Shown piece after piece: positions 9,624 through 21,330 of a DNA stretch of 64,000 nucleotides. Positions within the stretch are counted from its first letter, which is position 1. Every line of letters begins with the position of its first letter. Under the pieces are notes generated by a model. It was not told the DNA's origin. It saw only the letters and a list, made by a program, of their open reading frames with translations, and searched no databases. A program made the translations under genes and the position numbers. The DNA is from Rhynchopus euleeides. Taxonomy: Eukaryota; Euglenozoa; Diplonemea; Diplonemida; Diplonemidae. Location: assembly GCA_963210315.1 (NCBI GenBank), contig OY723250.1, positions 744,001 through 808,000 on the forward strand, given 5' to 3'.

Positions 9624-10887
9624 GGGTGCCTTTGCTATCGACAATGTTCGGCGATGTTCACCTATAAAATGGCTCGGAGACCGCCTTCTTAGCCAGAGCT
9701 TTGTGAAGCCGTTATGAGGAGGAAATGAACCAAAAACACACCGTTTTCGGTGATGGTCGGGGGTGGGTATAGGTGGGTGTTCGGCAAGAACTTCTCTCAA
9801 CCCACAACAGATGGAGGGGATGTCGAGAAGGCATCTCCTGATGTCCGTGTAATGAGGGGCGAACTTCGCTCTCTGTGATACGTGCCACTGCCACTTTGCA
9901 GCCAGTTTCTGTGAGGTAGCTCACCTTTTCTCTGATCTGCGTACTGAATTTTGGGCCAGCATGCCGGATAAGGCGAGGGAACCAAACCCACTGATATGCG
10001 TTTCTGAGCGAATGCCCCATCCTAGGAGTATTGTTCTACCCCTCCGTGCACTGTGAGGTTCAGACTGGCTGGGCTTCGCAGTGTACAGCCGAACTGCGAA
10101 GTCCCTTCTGAAGGGAATGCACGCACAACCACAACCACAACCACACACCCCTCCTCTTTCTCCCCCCCGTCCCCCCCCCCCCCTCTACATTGCGTGCAGG
10201 CAATAAAAGTCGGAATGAAAAAGCAACAAAAAAATGCAAAAAAACAAATGCGTGTACAAAGAAGGGAAGGGGGTGGCGGTGGTGGTGGTGGTGGTGCTGA
10301 GGTGATGGAGGGTACCGCGCTCACCCACTGCACCCCCCCCCCCACCACCCCCAACCCTAAAACACTAATTCGGCGGGATACATAGGGGGGGTGTGATGGT
10401 GGGATGTAGAGGAAAGTAAGGTACAGGTTACGAGGGTCTTGGGGGGAGAGGGGCGGTGCGAATAACATGTCTACAGCAATGCTACATCAACAGACGAAAG
10501 AAACAACAGAAAGGGAGGGGGGGGGGGGGTGTGGGGTGATGCGGGGCAAGGGGGCCTTCGTTCCAAAGTGCGCAAAAAATGCGATTCAACCGTCGCGAGG
10601 AGGTTGTATTTGTTGCCCGAGCGCTGCCGACTATCTTTTTTGCCACTGGCAGGTGCAGTAAAGAAAAAAGGCCTCCCCCCGCCATATTTTTGGCACATGC
10701 ACACAACGCTTGGCAGCCCAGACTACCTTGCGTCGTGCAGCAAAGACCCTCACCCCCTCCCCACAGGCTTTCTTTTGCCACAGAGCGAACAAAGGCAAAA
10801 CAAACGCCTAAGACCCCCCCCCCCTCCTCAATCCCCTCCAGATAAAGAGCAGATTGTTGGGGGCTATGCGCGGAGCGTCAAAAATCA
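9624..10887. other. Gene-free stretch between hAT copy 1 and the LINE
   Basis: At 10120-10420 it holds alternating C-rich and GGT/ACC-rich microsatellite tracts. At 10590-10660 there is a segment resembling the intron repeat near 15810 (GAGGAGGTTGTATTTGTTGC, then GCGCTGCC). A minus-strand open stretch near 9720-10020 has some protein-like character (QIREKVSYLTETGCKVAVAR) but no family match and no splice context, so I do not call it a gene. Confidence 0.4.
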
Positions 10888-10908
10888 AGAGAGAGAGAGA
10901 GAGAGAGA

Positions 10909-13067
10909 TGATGACGACGACTCGTCGAGCTCAGCCCCGTCCGAGTTCGATGTCCTCGACGACTCGGGTGAGGTGCCCCTACCCCTCACAGCAACACAGC
11001 CGGAGCCGGGTAGCGACCGCCTCTGCCGGAATTGCGATACGGGCTCCCCCGAAACCGTCACGCATCTCTTCTGGGAATGCCCTGCCCACAACGACGTCCG
11101 TGCCCGGGAGCGGTACGCGGGTCTCTGTGAGGAGCGCCTCTCATGGCCGCCCTGCCTAGCCAACTGGGGCATCATACCGAAACCCCTATCCGGTACGGTG
11201 CGGGCGAAGGACCTGCACCACCTAATGAGCACGATAGTCGCCCGCAGAGATGTGCTGGAACGTGAGCGCCTCGGGGTATCCCCAACTGTTTGCGCGTGGG
11301 ACGCAGCGCTAGCGCGACCCGCTGCGCCCCATCAGTCCGACCTGGCCTCACTGCCGGACAACCCACCCCGCTGGACTCACGGAGAGTGCATCATGCGTGC
11401 CCTGCGGGCCTGGCTCGGTCGTCTCACCTGGACGAGGGAGGGGTCCGTCTCCTTCTGCGAGCTCGCCATCGACTTCGAGGTCTTCTCCGGGCTCGACGTC
11501 TGCCCGATCGCTACTGGCGCCCCGGCAGGAACCCAGCCCGCCCCACTCAACATGCGTGGACGCATGATGGGGCAGATGTTGAAATACCTTGTCTCCCAGT
11601 GTGAAGCAGTTAACCTCCGCGCGCCCCTGCCTGGCGCGTTTGTCTCGCGTGTCTACTGCCTCCGCGCGGTGGGGGTGAAGGAAGTCTGGGGCGGTCTTGA
11701 ACCACGCCCCCGCTTTGCCTGCCACGGGCTCACCACCCGTATCCTGATCGAGCAGATTCCCCGCGCGATCCACTGGGCCTCGAGCAAGTCGTGGGGCCTG
11801 GACCTTACCCCGTCGTATGCCGAGGTGCCCGACCGGGACACGCGAAGCGAACAGTGGGACCCTACTCCCGTAGCCCCCACCCGTGACCCCCTCGACACGG
11901 TCAGCCCGAGGTCGGCGCCGTGCGGCGCTGAGCGCTATGCCCCCCGTTCGGAGGTGCTGGCTCGCAACGTCTGCAGGGCCCACTCCAAGCCCAAGTGCCA
12001 TGACTGCGACGCGGCGGGGCACAACCGAACCCTGCGAATGGAAGACTGCTGCCGGGCCCACCACCGCCAGGATGACGGACTGCCCGTGCAGTTCTGCACC
12101 ACGCACCGGCTGCTCCGCTGCGGCACCTGCAGCTCCTCCAACATGTGCTGCAAGCGTGGCCACCACGGCTGCCGCGACCATGACCTGCCCCCCTGCGGGG
12201 TCTGCGCCTCTCTGCCTGAGATGGATGACAGACGCCCCACCGCTTGCTGCAAGAAGGGCCACCACGCCCCTCCCGCCCCTGCGACGCCTGTGGAGGCAGA
12301 CGCCCCCACCCCGCCGCCCCATGTGCCGCCAACCCCGCCCTTCCCAGAGGCGACTGCGCCTACCGTGGGGGATCTTCCCTCCACCACGCCACCCCGTGTG
12401 CCTGCGCCTCAGCCCTCCCCTGAAGCGACCCCGTGTCCCGCTACTCCCGAGCCCGCCACCCCTCCAGTTATCCTGAAGAGGCTGGCCCATACTGTGTGCT
12501 CCCCGGGCTCACCCCACCGCCACCTGATGCAGCCTCGTAGGAGGCTCTCACCCGACGGCGTGAGGCCATCCATCCCCGCCGTGGCGCAGCTGAAGCGCAC
12601 CGCCTTAGAGGCGCATACCGGTTCCACCCCGGCACTGCCTGCCCAAAGGCCTAGGGTCGACCACGTGATCCCCACCGCTGACGCTGACGCTGACATGGGC
12701 GCCGCTGATCCGGACCCACCTTCTCCTACTACCTCCCCTCCCGACGGCGTGTCCGTTGACGCAGCCCTTCCCCAAAGGCCCCGTTCTGGTGCCTCTTCCT
12801 CCTCCGCCCGTGCGCGGTCACCGCACGCGCCTACAGGCTTCCGGGCCTACCTTAATCCTCCTTCCTCACGTAGCGCGTCACCGGGCGCTACAGACCGTGT
12901 GGCGCCTGCGCCTCCTCCTCCTCCTGTGTCACTTCCCTCACCCCACCAGAGCAGCTCCTCTCTCAAACAAGGGGAGTCTACCGGGCCGCGGGCCCGCGTA
13001 GTTAAGTAGACGACACCCTTGGGGTGCGAGTATTTTCGTTTCGGGGATATTCACACTATAAGCATAC
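10909..13067 (+). mobile_element. 5'-truncated LINE (non-LTR retrotransposon) flanked by GA repeats
   Basis: The segment begins at a (GA)10 tract (10889-10908) and ends at another GA tract (13068-13094). Between them is the 3' part of a LINE: the C-terminal end of the polymerase ORF, then a 58-bp 3' region. The reverse transcriptase itself is absent, as expected from 5' truncation during target-primed reverse transcription. The GA tracts on both sides look like either a target-site duplication in a pre-existing microsatellite or a GA-type 3' tail plus target homology. This is the only sizeable plus-strand coding segment in the window. Confidence 0.7.
10910..13009 (+). CDS. LINE ORF2 C-terminal fragment with two Cys/His-rich regions
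   Basis: The frame starts right after the GA repeat (DDDDDSSSS) and stays open to TAG at 13007-13009, about 700 residues. Near its start is CRNCDTGSPETVTHLFWECP, the C-C-H-C zinc knuckle found at the C-terminus of many non-LTR retrotransposon polymerases. Next comes a block with LRAWLGRLTW and VSFCELAIDFEVFSG, unlike host genes nearby. A second extended Cys/His-rich region follows, with about 20 Cys and 13 His in 110 residues (for example CKRGHHGCRDHDLPPCGVC). The last 280 residues are Pro/Ser/Ala-rich and disordered. The frame also runs upstream of the GA tract, but that part matches dispersed non-coding repeats, so I start here. Confidence 0.65.
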   Translation, partial: DDDDSSSSAPSEFDVLDDSGEVPLPLTATQPEPGSDRLCRNCDTGSPETVTHLFWECPAHNDVRARERYAGLCEERLSWPPCLANWGIIPKPLSGTVRAKDLHHLMSTIVARRDVLERERLGVSPTVCAWDAALARPAAPHQSDLASLPDNPPRWTHGECIMRALRAWLGRLTWTREGSVSFCELAIDFEVFSGLDVCPIATGAPAGTQPAPLNMRGRMMGQMLKYLVSQCEAVNLRAPLPGAFVSRVYCLRAVGVKEVWGGLEPRPRFACHGLTTRILIEQIPRAIHWASSKSWGLDLTPSYAEVPDRDTRSEQWDPTPVAPTRDPLDTVSPRSAPCGAERYAPRSEVLARNVCRAHSKPKCHDCDAAGHNRTLRMEDCCRAHHRQDDGLPVQFCTTHRLLRCGTCSSSNMCCKRGHHGCRDHDLPPCGVCASLPEMDDRRPTACCKKGHHAPPAPATPVEADAPTPPPHVPPTPPFPEATAPTVGDLPSTTPPRVPAPQPSPEATPCPATPEPATPPVILKRLAHTVCSPGSPHRHLMQPRRRLSPDGVRPSIPAVAQLKRTALEAHTGSTPALPAQRPRVDHVIPTADADADMGAADPDPPSPTTSPPDGVSVDAALPQRPRSGASSSSARARSPHAPTGFRAYLNPPSSRSASPGATDRVAPAPPPPPVSLPSPHQSSSSLKQGESTGPRARVVK

Positions 13068-13094
13068 GAGAGAGAGAGAGAGAGAGAGAGAGAG
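13068..13094. repeat. GA microsatellite at the LINE 3' end
   Basis: A 27-bp GA/AG run directly follows the LINE 3' region (AGCATAC). The matching (GA)10 lies at the other boundary (10889-10908). Confidence 0.8.
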
Positions 13095-13156
13095 GGTCCA
13101 CGGCATCGGGCAGATCTCTGTCTGCCTCCCCCTAAAACAGCTATTGTCGTCCTCGG

Positions 13157-16100
13157 TTAAAACGGCGCAGGGGGCGTCATGCGTGTCGGGCCACGCAGAG
13201 ACATGAGGAAGGGCCGCGAGCTGCGGCCATTCGGGCTGAGGCTGCCGTGCTGCGGGGGCACACCCGAGGGGGAGGGCATGGCATCGGCACCCGGCGCACG
13301 CTGCAGGCCGTCTGCTATCTTCTGCAGCTCGAAGCGCCGCGCCTCAAACTCGCCCTCACCCATGGTCGCCTTCAGCTGCCTCAGCAACTCCTCTTGCAGC
13401 GTCTCCTGCCCGCCGATACGCTCCAACAGGCGCGCCTTGTCACGCGTGAGGGCATTGATGGTGCGCTGCGCCTCAGACAGCCTCTCGCTCTTCCCAGCAT
13501 CCCCATCGGCCCGTGCACGGCGTAGGTCTGAGGCAGAGTCGCTAAGCTGCGCCTTGGCCTTCTTCAGCTCCTGCCGCAGGGCTGCGTTCTTCTCGAGGAG
13601 CGCGACCTTCTCCTCAGACAGCTCGCGGCACGCCTTGGCCCCCTCCTCCTTCTCCTCGCTCAGCGTTGCGCTGCGCTGCCGCAGCGCCACAGCCTCTGCC
13701 TCCAGTTCCGCAACCCGGGCCTTCTTCGCGTCAAGCTCCCCCTTCATCTGCTGCAGGTACACCACCATCAGCGACATCGAGGAGCCCCCCATCCCGCCGT
13801 CGCTGCCACCGCCACCGCCGCCACCCCCACGCTTCCCCAGCAGCCCCAACACCAGCTGGGCCATCACGGCGTCGTTATTGGGGTTTGCGGCACGGCGGTC
13901 CTTTTCAGAGGAGGTCTTCAGCTCTGCCAGGATGGAGGCCAGGAGTGGGTTGGTCGTGTCGTCCCTCTCGGGGCGGTGCAGCTGCACCAGAGCCTCGAGG
14001 GTTTCCCTGCTGAGGCCGGGCTGCTGTGGGGCTGCCCCACGCGCCAGCAGCTTCTGGAGGTCGCCGTAGAAGCCCTGCTCGCTGGCGCTGCGCCCCACAG
14101 CATCGCGGATGCGGCGCGACAAGGAGAGCGGGTTGCTGTCGCCTTCGGCGCCAAGCTGCGGCACAGCGGATGCCCCGGGGAGCAGGGGGAAGAACAGCGT
14201 GCGGATATCCGTCAGCTCACGCTCGTGCTCTGCGAGGCGGAGCGACGCGGTGTCGAGGCGGGACTGCAGGTCGGACTTCTTCCGTAGCACCTCGTCGAAG
14301 TCGATGCGCTTCGGGCGGTCGAGATAGTCCTTCAGCTCAGCCTCATGCCGCAGGTTTGCCTTGGTCAGCTCAGCTGTCTTGCTGTGCAGCTGCTCGGTGG
14401 TGGTGGTCAGGCGTGACTCCGTCTGCTCCAGCTTGATGGTGACATCGCGCAGCAGCGTGCGGAGCTCATCCTGCTGCTGCCTGTTCTGCCTCTCCTCCTG
14501 CGTGAGCCTGTCCCGCAGCTTTGCGGTGTCGACGTCGCTCTCGAGGTGCTTCTTGCGGCTGGACTCCGAGTCAGCATCCGCTGCGGCGCGCTGCCTGCGC
14601 AGCCTGTCCTGCTCCTCGAGGTTCTGCTTCGCCAGCGCCTCCAGCCGCGACACCTCCCCCTCGAGGCACGCGTTGCGCCGCAGCACGCTCTGCAGCTCCG
14701 CCTCCACCCGGTGCACCTCCTGCCGCAGGCGCTGCATCTCCACCTCCTTCACCTCGAGGAGCCCCTTCCGCCGTTCGGCGAGCACCTCCGCCTGTGTGGC
14801 CTGCTTCGCAGTATCATCCAGCTCCCGCTGCAGCGTGTGTGGGGATGACGTGCGCCGGGCAGGGTGGCCGTGGCTGTGGTCGGCGGTGTGTGCCTGGGGT
14901 GATCCGAGCGGCTGCTGCTGCTGCTGCATCATGGTCTGCAGGTTGATCTGCTGCATCTTGTCGCGCTCCTTCTCCAGCCGCTGCATCTCCTTATCCCGCT
15001 CGCGATCCTGCTTGTCCCTCTCGCGCTCCAGGTCACGGTCCTGCCGCAGCGATGACAATGTGTCCTTCACATACGACTTCAGCTCGTCACGCAGCCTGCT
15101 CGTCTCCTCCTTCGCCTCCGTCAGCACCTGCCGTGCAATATGCTCCACCTCCCGTTTGCTGGGCGATACAGAGCGCTGGTCAGCGGTGACATAAGCCTCA
15201 GGGCTCTGCGCCTGAGGCACGGAGGCCATCACATGCTGGGGGGACGGCGCCTGCTGCAGCGGCACCTGGTGCTGGTGGTGGTATGCCTGCTGGGGCTGGG
15301 GGGCATAGCCCTGCATGGGGGATGCCTGCTGCTGCTGCGGTTGCTGCTGCTGCGACGGTGGCAGCGGAGGTGGGGATGCGGCGCCAGCAGAGACGGCTGC
15401 CGATGCGGCCTGGATCAGCAGGCTGTGGTGGTGGCGGTTGAGGGCAGCTGCCTCGTTCAGCTTGTGCTCTGCGACGGCGGCGCGCTCTTCGAGGGCAGCG
15501 TTCTCCAGCCGCGCCCGGAGCACCTCACCCGTCAGACTCTCGTGCTGTTGTGTGGGGTGGGGAGTGGGCGAATCACAAGTTGAAAAACCAGTGCTAACGA
15601 GAAACAGAAGCCCCACACCACCCGGGCTGTAAGACACGGCTAAAAGACTTGATGTGCATTCTTTGTGTGTACGCACAGTGCCTGCTCGTGCATGTGCGCA
15701 GGGTACCGAACGCTGTCATGAGTCTTTCGTTTGTTGGGGTGGAAAACACGTTTGCTTCTGCGCCAAACCCGGGCAAAACAAAAGAAACTCCGCAGCTGAT
15801 GAGGAGGTTGCATGTGTTGCTCAAAGCGCTGCCTCCAATATTATTTGGCACTGAAAGAAGCCCTGTTGCAGCCATATGAACCCCTCCAAGCGAACCAATG
15901 AAAGTGCATGTCCATACCTCCAAGGCACGCTGCACCACCTCCGGCACCGGCTGGGCCGGGGAGAGGGGCCGCTGTGGGGCCACTGGGTGCGGCACACCCA
16001 CACCCCAGAGCCTTGCCCCCGGCTGCATGCAGTGGGTGGGGGGTGGGGGGGGTGGGCGGTGCAGGCCGCACCACTCCCCCCTTTGGGGCCTGTGGCGTCA

Positions 16101-16500
16101 GCAGTCCCACGACTCTGGAGCGTGGGTGGGTGGGTGGGTGGGCTTTTGGTGTGTGACTTGTGCGATTGCGGCTGCATCAAAAATAACTGCACCACATCGG
16201 GGTTGCAAACTGCAAGAGGGAATGGGTGGGTTCGGAGTTGTGTTGGGTTGGGTTGGGTTGGGTTGGGTTTGAGACCGCAGATACCATCTCTGCCTCCCTG
16301 TTGCAAACAAGCAGTGGTGAGCTTGGTTCCGAGGAGTTGACATCTCAGAAACATCTCGGGTACTGTTCTGGAAAGAACGCTTGTTGCCAGAGAGCATCGC
16401 AATACACGTTTTTGCGGGGTGAGCGAGGCACTCACACCATCTCCTGCGCTGGAGAAGAAGCGCCCACATCAGTCGAGTCAGCATCATCGTAAAGAATCAC
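13157..16500 (-). CDS. Large coiled-coil protein of unknown function (5' end unresolved)
   Basis: The main exon, complement of 13157-15544, encodes 795 residues ending MTPPAPF and follows acceptor CAACAG. A 105-nt exon (15918-16022, 35 codons, acceptor CATGCAG, donor GTATGG) joins in phase 0 to give VVQRALEHESLTGEVLRA. A further exon ends at 16438 (DDADSTDVGASSPAQEM, donor GTGTGA), also phase 0, but its start is not found. The protein has a first coiled coil, a Gln/Pro-rich linker (QQQQ runs), then long heptad-rich coiled coils (ERERDKQDRERDKEMQRLEK, ELQSVLRRNACLEGEVSRLE), a Gly run near the middle, and a final coiled coil. It looks like a structural or scaffold protein. No catalytic motif is seen. 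Confidence 0.8.
15642..15727. repeat. Intronic repeat, second copy of the AAAGACT family
   Basis: AAAAGACTTG at 15642 and CATGAGTCTTT at 15717-15727 are inverted ends. The interior GCAGGGTACCGAACGCTG is identical to the copy at 3746-3834. It lies inside the intron 15545-15917 and does not contribute the splice sites. Confidence 0.6.
16242..16270. repeat. Short (GGGTT)n array
   Basis: About five and a half tandem GGGTT units lie in the region upstream of, or within an intron of, the coiled-coil gene. It is too short to be a telomere and is probably an interstitial simple repeat. Confidence 0.7.
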
Positions 16501-17659
16501 GACCCCCCCCTCTCCCCCCTCCCTTGGAAAAGTGTCTCTGCGCTTTGATCGGCACTTTTTGCTAATGGTTTCTTTTTGCGTTGACGCTTCCACCCTCACC
16601 CTTGGATCTCAACAACACACCGAGCTGGGGCAACAGAGAAATATGAAGAATCCGAAGGACCTGACACGCAAACCTGATCTATTCACGGCGGGGGTCAGGC
16701 GATACCCGGGCAAAAAAAGCAAAAAAAGAACAACGGCTACACAAACAGAGCAGTCGTGTGAATCGGGGAGGGGGCGGGGTCGTGAAGTTGAGGTCGGGGG
16801 AATCACAAAGGTTGATCTGCTTTCAACAGCGCTGCAGGGTTGTGCCCAAGATCCAGTGCAGTGCTCGGCGAGGGAGGGGAGGAGATCGAGCGAGGCGACC
16901 CGAGCGCATGGCGACAAGAGGAAATAAACCGGGTGCAAAATCGTGAAAACGAGTAGGCACACCAGAAAGAGCGCGAGGCGGGGGGCAGCAATGTCGGGAT
17001 AAAATAAGGCGCAGTGAGAGAGGGGGGATGTGATGTTTTGTGATTCCCTTTCACCAAAAGAGAGGGCTATGCATTTCTTTTGAAAAGGCTGGCGCTTGCT
17101 GCCTGGAGCTTCAGGGGGGATCAATAGAGACGCCAGCGGCACACTGTCTGAGAGAGAGAGAGGGACGAGAGAGAGCCCCGAACCGCCGGGAACGGTGTGA
17201 ATGCAGCATGTCATTCTAACGCACGACCAGGGAATATTGGATGCAGGGGGGGTGGGAGGTGTAGATGCATTGCGTATAACTCTGTTTCGTAATGTGTGCC
17301 AACAGCACAAGGCAAGGCAGCTCAGTTGGGCAAGGCGGTATGTGAGTGAGCTGGTGGCTGGGTAGTGGTGGGGAGAGCATCTCTTGGGGAGCAGGGGCTA
17401 GGGAGGGGCGCAAGCTCAACGGCACAGCTCACGTGGAAGAAGGGGGGGGCTGCCCCAGCAGGATATGCATGATCGGCAACACTGCCCCCACCCCACCCCC
17501 CTCCCCGCTGGATCGAAAAACGTTACGCCCCGGTCAAGATGGCAGCTAAAAATGCAGTTTGTTTTGTTGGAACGGATCCCACCCCCCACCCCCCACCCCC
17601 TAACCCCCACCCCAACCCAAGGCAGTGCAACGGCCTCTCTTTCGCTCCCGACGAAGCCG
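16501..17659. other. Intergenic region between the kinase 3' end and the coiled-coil gene
   Basis: It contains a GA run at 17150-17160 and C-rich tracts near 17480-17520 and 17580-17620, but no recognised exon. It presumably holds the promoter and 5' exon or exons of the coiled-coil gene on the minus strand. Confidence 0.4.
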
Positions 17660-20198
17660 TCACTTTATGGTTCCAAGCTGTTTGGTGTGGAGGGGCACGA
17701 GCCCACCACTTTTGGAAACGGGGTGGCTGTTCCCCCGCCGAGGCACACTGCCCACATTTGCACTGCTCGAAACACTCGAGGATAGGATGTTCCGCCCCTG
17801 AGAAGACAGGGGGGACAGCGTCTCGCGCTCCTTCTGCTCGTGCTTGAGGGTGGCGATCGTGGGGACCGCAGGCTTCTTTGGGACAGTGTTGCGCAGCCTG
17901 TTGCTGCGATGCGACGACAGCGACTGCGGTGTTGCAAACGTAAACCCCCTCAGCTGCTGGCTCAGCGGCGTCACGACAGACGCGGGGCTGGGCGACGCCG
18001 GCAGCACCCCCACGCTGGATACCACACGCTCCACAACATGGTCATCCATCTCCGTCCCCCGCAGCTGCAGCTTCGCAAGCTTGGGTGTCCCGCTGATGAG
18101 CCTGATCAGCAACCTCTCCGTGCTGGAGGTAATGGGGTTCCTCGACATGTCCACCACCTGCACCCCTGCGTGCCCAGTCAGCCCCTCCAGCAGCAGAGCT
18201 GCTGCCGCATCGTCGATGCCGCAGTCCGCCGCCTTGAAGGTCGTGATCTGCTTGCCGTAGTTGTCGTTGCGGAGGTAGTCTGCGATCTGGGCAGCCTCGA
18301 CTTCGCCCTGCAGCTGCCTGAGGCGCAGCGTGCGGTGGAGGACATTCGACATCGTGATGTCGGTGTTCAGGCCGCGCAGCCCTTTGACGCGTACGGAGAA
18401 GAGGAGCTTGTGGAGGGCCATAGTGGCGAGAGCCGCAGATTTCAAGCTCAGCGAGTCGTTGAACTGCTCCCGCTCGTCCTTCAGGTTGCGTGTGGAGAGG
18501 GAGATCTCATCGCGTATCCAGGGATGTGCCAATGCATCGGAGGCGGTTGACCTCTCATAAGGGTGTTTCGTCATCAGCTGGCGGAGGAAGTCCTTACACT
18601 CGGCTGACACGCTGTCCCATATGGTGTCCTGTGGAAAACGCACCTTCGCTGCCAGAATCTGCTTGGTGATGGTGCGGCGGTCCTCATCGATTGTGACGCG
18701 ATTTCGGCGCTGTTTTTCAGCACGCCCGCCCTGCTCCGCACGGCCCGCCTCCGCCTCGTCGCTGTCCTGCACGTCGACGTGCCGCATCTTCGAGACAGTG
18801 TGGTAGCGCCGCGACGACTGCCCCTGCTGGTCCCCACGTGCGAAGGGGGGTGTGCCGCTGAGCATGATGTAGAATATCACGCCCAGGCTCCATAGATCCA
18901 CAGGCTTGCCGTAGGCACCCTGTCCCGCAATCACTTCGGGTGCCATGAACAGCAGCGTGCCGGTGCGGCCAATTATGGTGTGGTCCTCACCCACAAGCCG
19001 TGCAAAACCGAAGTCGCAGATCTTGATAGTAGCATCAATGTTGCTCTCTGTCAGCAGCAGGTTGGCCGGTTTCAGGTCACGGTGGACGATGCCCTTGCCA
19101 TGCATAAATTCGACGGCGATCAGGAGCTGCTTCACCATGCGGCGCGCCGTTGCCTCCGAAAAGTTCTTGCTGCGTTCGATCTGGCGCAGAAGCATGCCCC
19201 CTGCGGAGAGCAGGTGGTGTGATGGTGTGCGTGTAGAAGCAGCTCCAACCAGACATAATGCCCACCGTTTATCGGCACCGCAGCGAAGACCCCCAGAGAG
19301 TGATCCGGAAAAAAAGAACGCCAGGACTGTTACCGAAAAAGGGGCTTTATCGCACGAACGGGGCACGAAATATCAGGGCCTCATGTTCACCACAGGAGAA
19401 ATCAGCATTTTTGCATGCCCTCCACAGAGTCACATGCAAAAAACAACAAGGATGCCGTCACACCTTTGACCATCTCCATCACGATGTAAATCTTAGTGCG
19501 TGTCTCGAATACTTCCTTCAGCTGCACAAAGTTAGGGTGCGTGCTGCGCAGGAGCTGTGCATCAAGGGAGAGGTGGTGGAGACGAGCGTCGTGAACCTTG
19601 GTCTATATGTACATCGCTGGATCGAGAAGTGGCAGCAAAAACACGTCGCAACAAATCCGACGCCTCATCTGTTGGACAGGCCACCCAGCCTTGTGCAGAC
19701 CGCACCATAGTTTGATGAAGCGGTGGGAGTGGAAGGGTTGCAAGATCCAGCAAAACAAGACAAGAGTTCCCACCCACTTTTGGGCTGCCCCTTGGTGTCA
19801 AACTGGTAAAGGCAGACCAGCAACCCACCCTTCAAGCCCAGAGAAAAGCACCGCTCTACGCACACACAGTATTTTAACTTCTGGGTGTAAGGTGCACCGA
19901 TGCAACCCTGCTGCCCCCTCCACTGTAGACACACGCGACACAATTTGCTTCAGACCTGCAGTATTTCCACCTCGTCGTGGACAGATGAGTGTGTGGCTTT
20001 CTCGACCACTTTGACGGCGTACTCCCCCCCATCCTCGATGCTGACACAAGACTTAACAGTCCCGAACCCGCCCTTCCCCAGCTGGTTGCAGGTACGGTAT
20101 CTGTCGGCGTACTTCGAGGTCTGGGGCTTCGCACCCACCGACTCAGACTCACGGCGCGAGAGGTCGGGAATCGTGAACATAGAGTTGATCGACGCCAT
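17660..20198 (-). CDS. CaMK-type serine/threonine protein kinase with leucine-rich-like C-terminal region
   Basis: Three exons (complement of 17660-19200, 19464-19554, 19956-20198) give 624 residues. Phases match at both junctions (phase 0, then phase 1). I start at the ATG at 20198. The kinase domain is complete: glycine loop GKGGFG (41-46), Lys63 (YAVKV), helix-C Glu (HDEVEIL), HRDLKPAN (151-158), DFG (174-176), MAPEV and DLWSLGVIFYIMLSG. An 80-residue charged insert separates the G-helix region from DFLRQLMTKHPYERSTASDALAHPWI, the usual CaMK-type C-lobe. After the kinase come a helical segment (ALATMALHKLLFS) and leucine-rich-like repeats (VQVVDMSRNPI, LAKLQLRGTEMDD), then a Ser-rich tail. 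There are no EF hands, so it is not a canonical CDPK. Confidence 0.9.
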
Positions 20199-20869
20199 CA
20201 CAGCAGGGCACCCCCACCCCTAACGGGTGAGGCGCAGGCAAGCGGGGGCAGCGTGCGGGGTGCGGTGTCCCCAGGCCCGCTCACACCCCAGCCGCGGGCT
20301 GCTTATCGGCTGTGGCGCGTAAATATCGGCAGCTGCAGCAGGTCTTCATGGTGGCACAGACATGCAGAACCCTGCAACCCAAACACCTCCCACCCCCCGT
20401 CCTGCAGGTCGTCTGGTCTGGTTAAGAAGGGGGTGGGGGGTGTGGGGGTGGATACACCAGTGTGCACCTCTCACTCAACTCAAGCAGCTAACTCGGTGCC
20501 GGAAGAACTCAGGGGAGGGAGGGGGTGGCGGTGGGATTGGGGGGCGGGGGGGGCAGTTCCAAGCAAAAAGAAATCCACCACAAGGACAGAGCTTCGCTCC
20601 TGGAGGTCAGATGAGCGTTGAGACAGCGGGGCAGAGCGTGGTGCCTGATACCCGGGGCCCTTGAGGGGCCTTCGAGGCTCAGAGACGCAGGAGAGTGAGC
20701 TGGCCACCTCGCAAGATAGGGTGGCCAAACTGAAGCAGCTTTTGGCACAGAAGGCAAAAGGCTACACTCCCCATTGGTTGGGTTGGTATACATCCATAGC
20801 AGGTGTATTTTTAATCCCCGGTCTTCCCAGCCAAAAATCCCCGATTCATCCCCGCTTTTTTCCAGCTAA

Positions 20870-21330
20870 AAATGGTACCCAATGTCCCTCCTCCCCAGTG
20901 TGGGGCCCTTGGTCTTGTACCAAATGGGTTCCTTCCACGATTCCTCCCGCTCGCGCCATACTCGGGTGCTGGAGGAAAACCCCCAAAAAACGGCTTTCAG
21001 GACCGTTATTCCGACGAACCCCCTGATATGCCACAGCTGAAACAGCCCAAGGACTTGCTGCGGTTACTAGACGGGCAGACACACGCTACACGGGGGGTCT
21101 GGGGGGCGGAGCCCCCCAGCCGCCGGAGGCCACGGTAGTGAACATCTGTTCAGTGTGGGCGTACAGATTCTGTGTGTTGTTGGCTGGGTCCTCCTGAGGC
21201 TACTGGAGCTGTTGGATCCCCTGACCTGATGGGAATCGAAGGACTTGGGTACGAGATATCCGCCACAGGGGGGTCTGGGGGGCGGAGCCCCCCAGCCGCC
21301 GGAGGCCACGGTAGTGAACGTCTGGGCTCT
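20870..21330 (-). repeat. Inverted copy of the double-hairpin dispersed repeat at 1905-2350
   Basis: The reverse complement of this segment follows 1905-2300 in order: CCGTCTAGTAACC, CATATCAGGGGG, GGCGCGAGCGGGAG, and the two GC hairpins at 21099-21119 and 21275-21295 with the CTACCGTGG lead. The spacing of the hairpins (about 176 bp) is the same as in the first copy (about 175 bp). Base differences are frequent, so the copies are old. Confidence 0.7.

Noticed and set aside
10529-10908. Upstream extension of the LINE frame
   Set aside because: The frame runs on by chance through a GA tract and DNA that matches dispersed intron-type repeats.
16242-16270. Telomere-like GGGTT array
   Set aside because: Under six units, internal, and no subtelomeric context.
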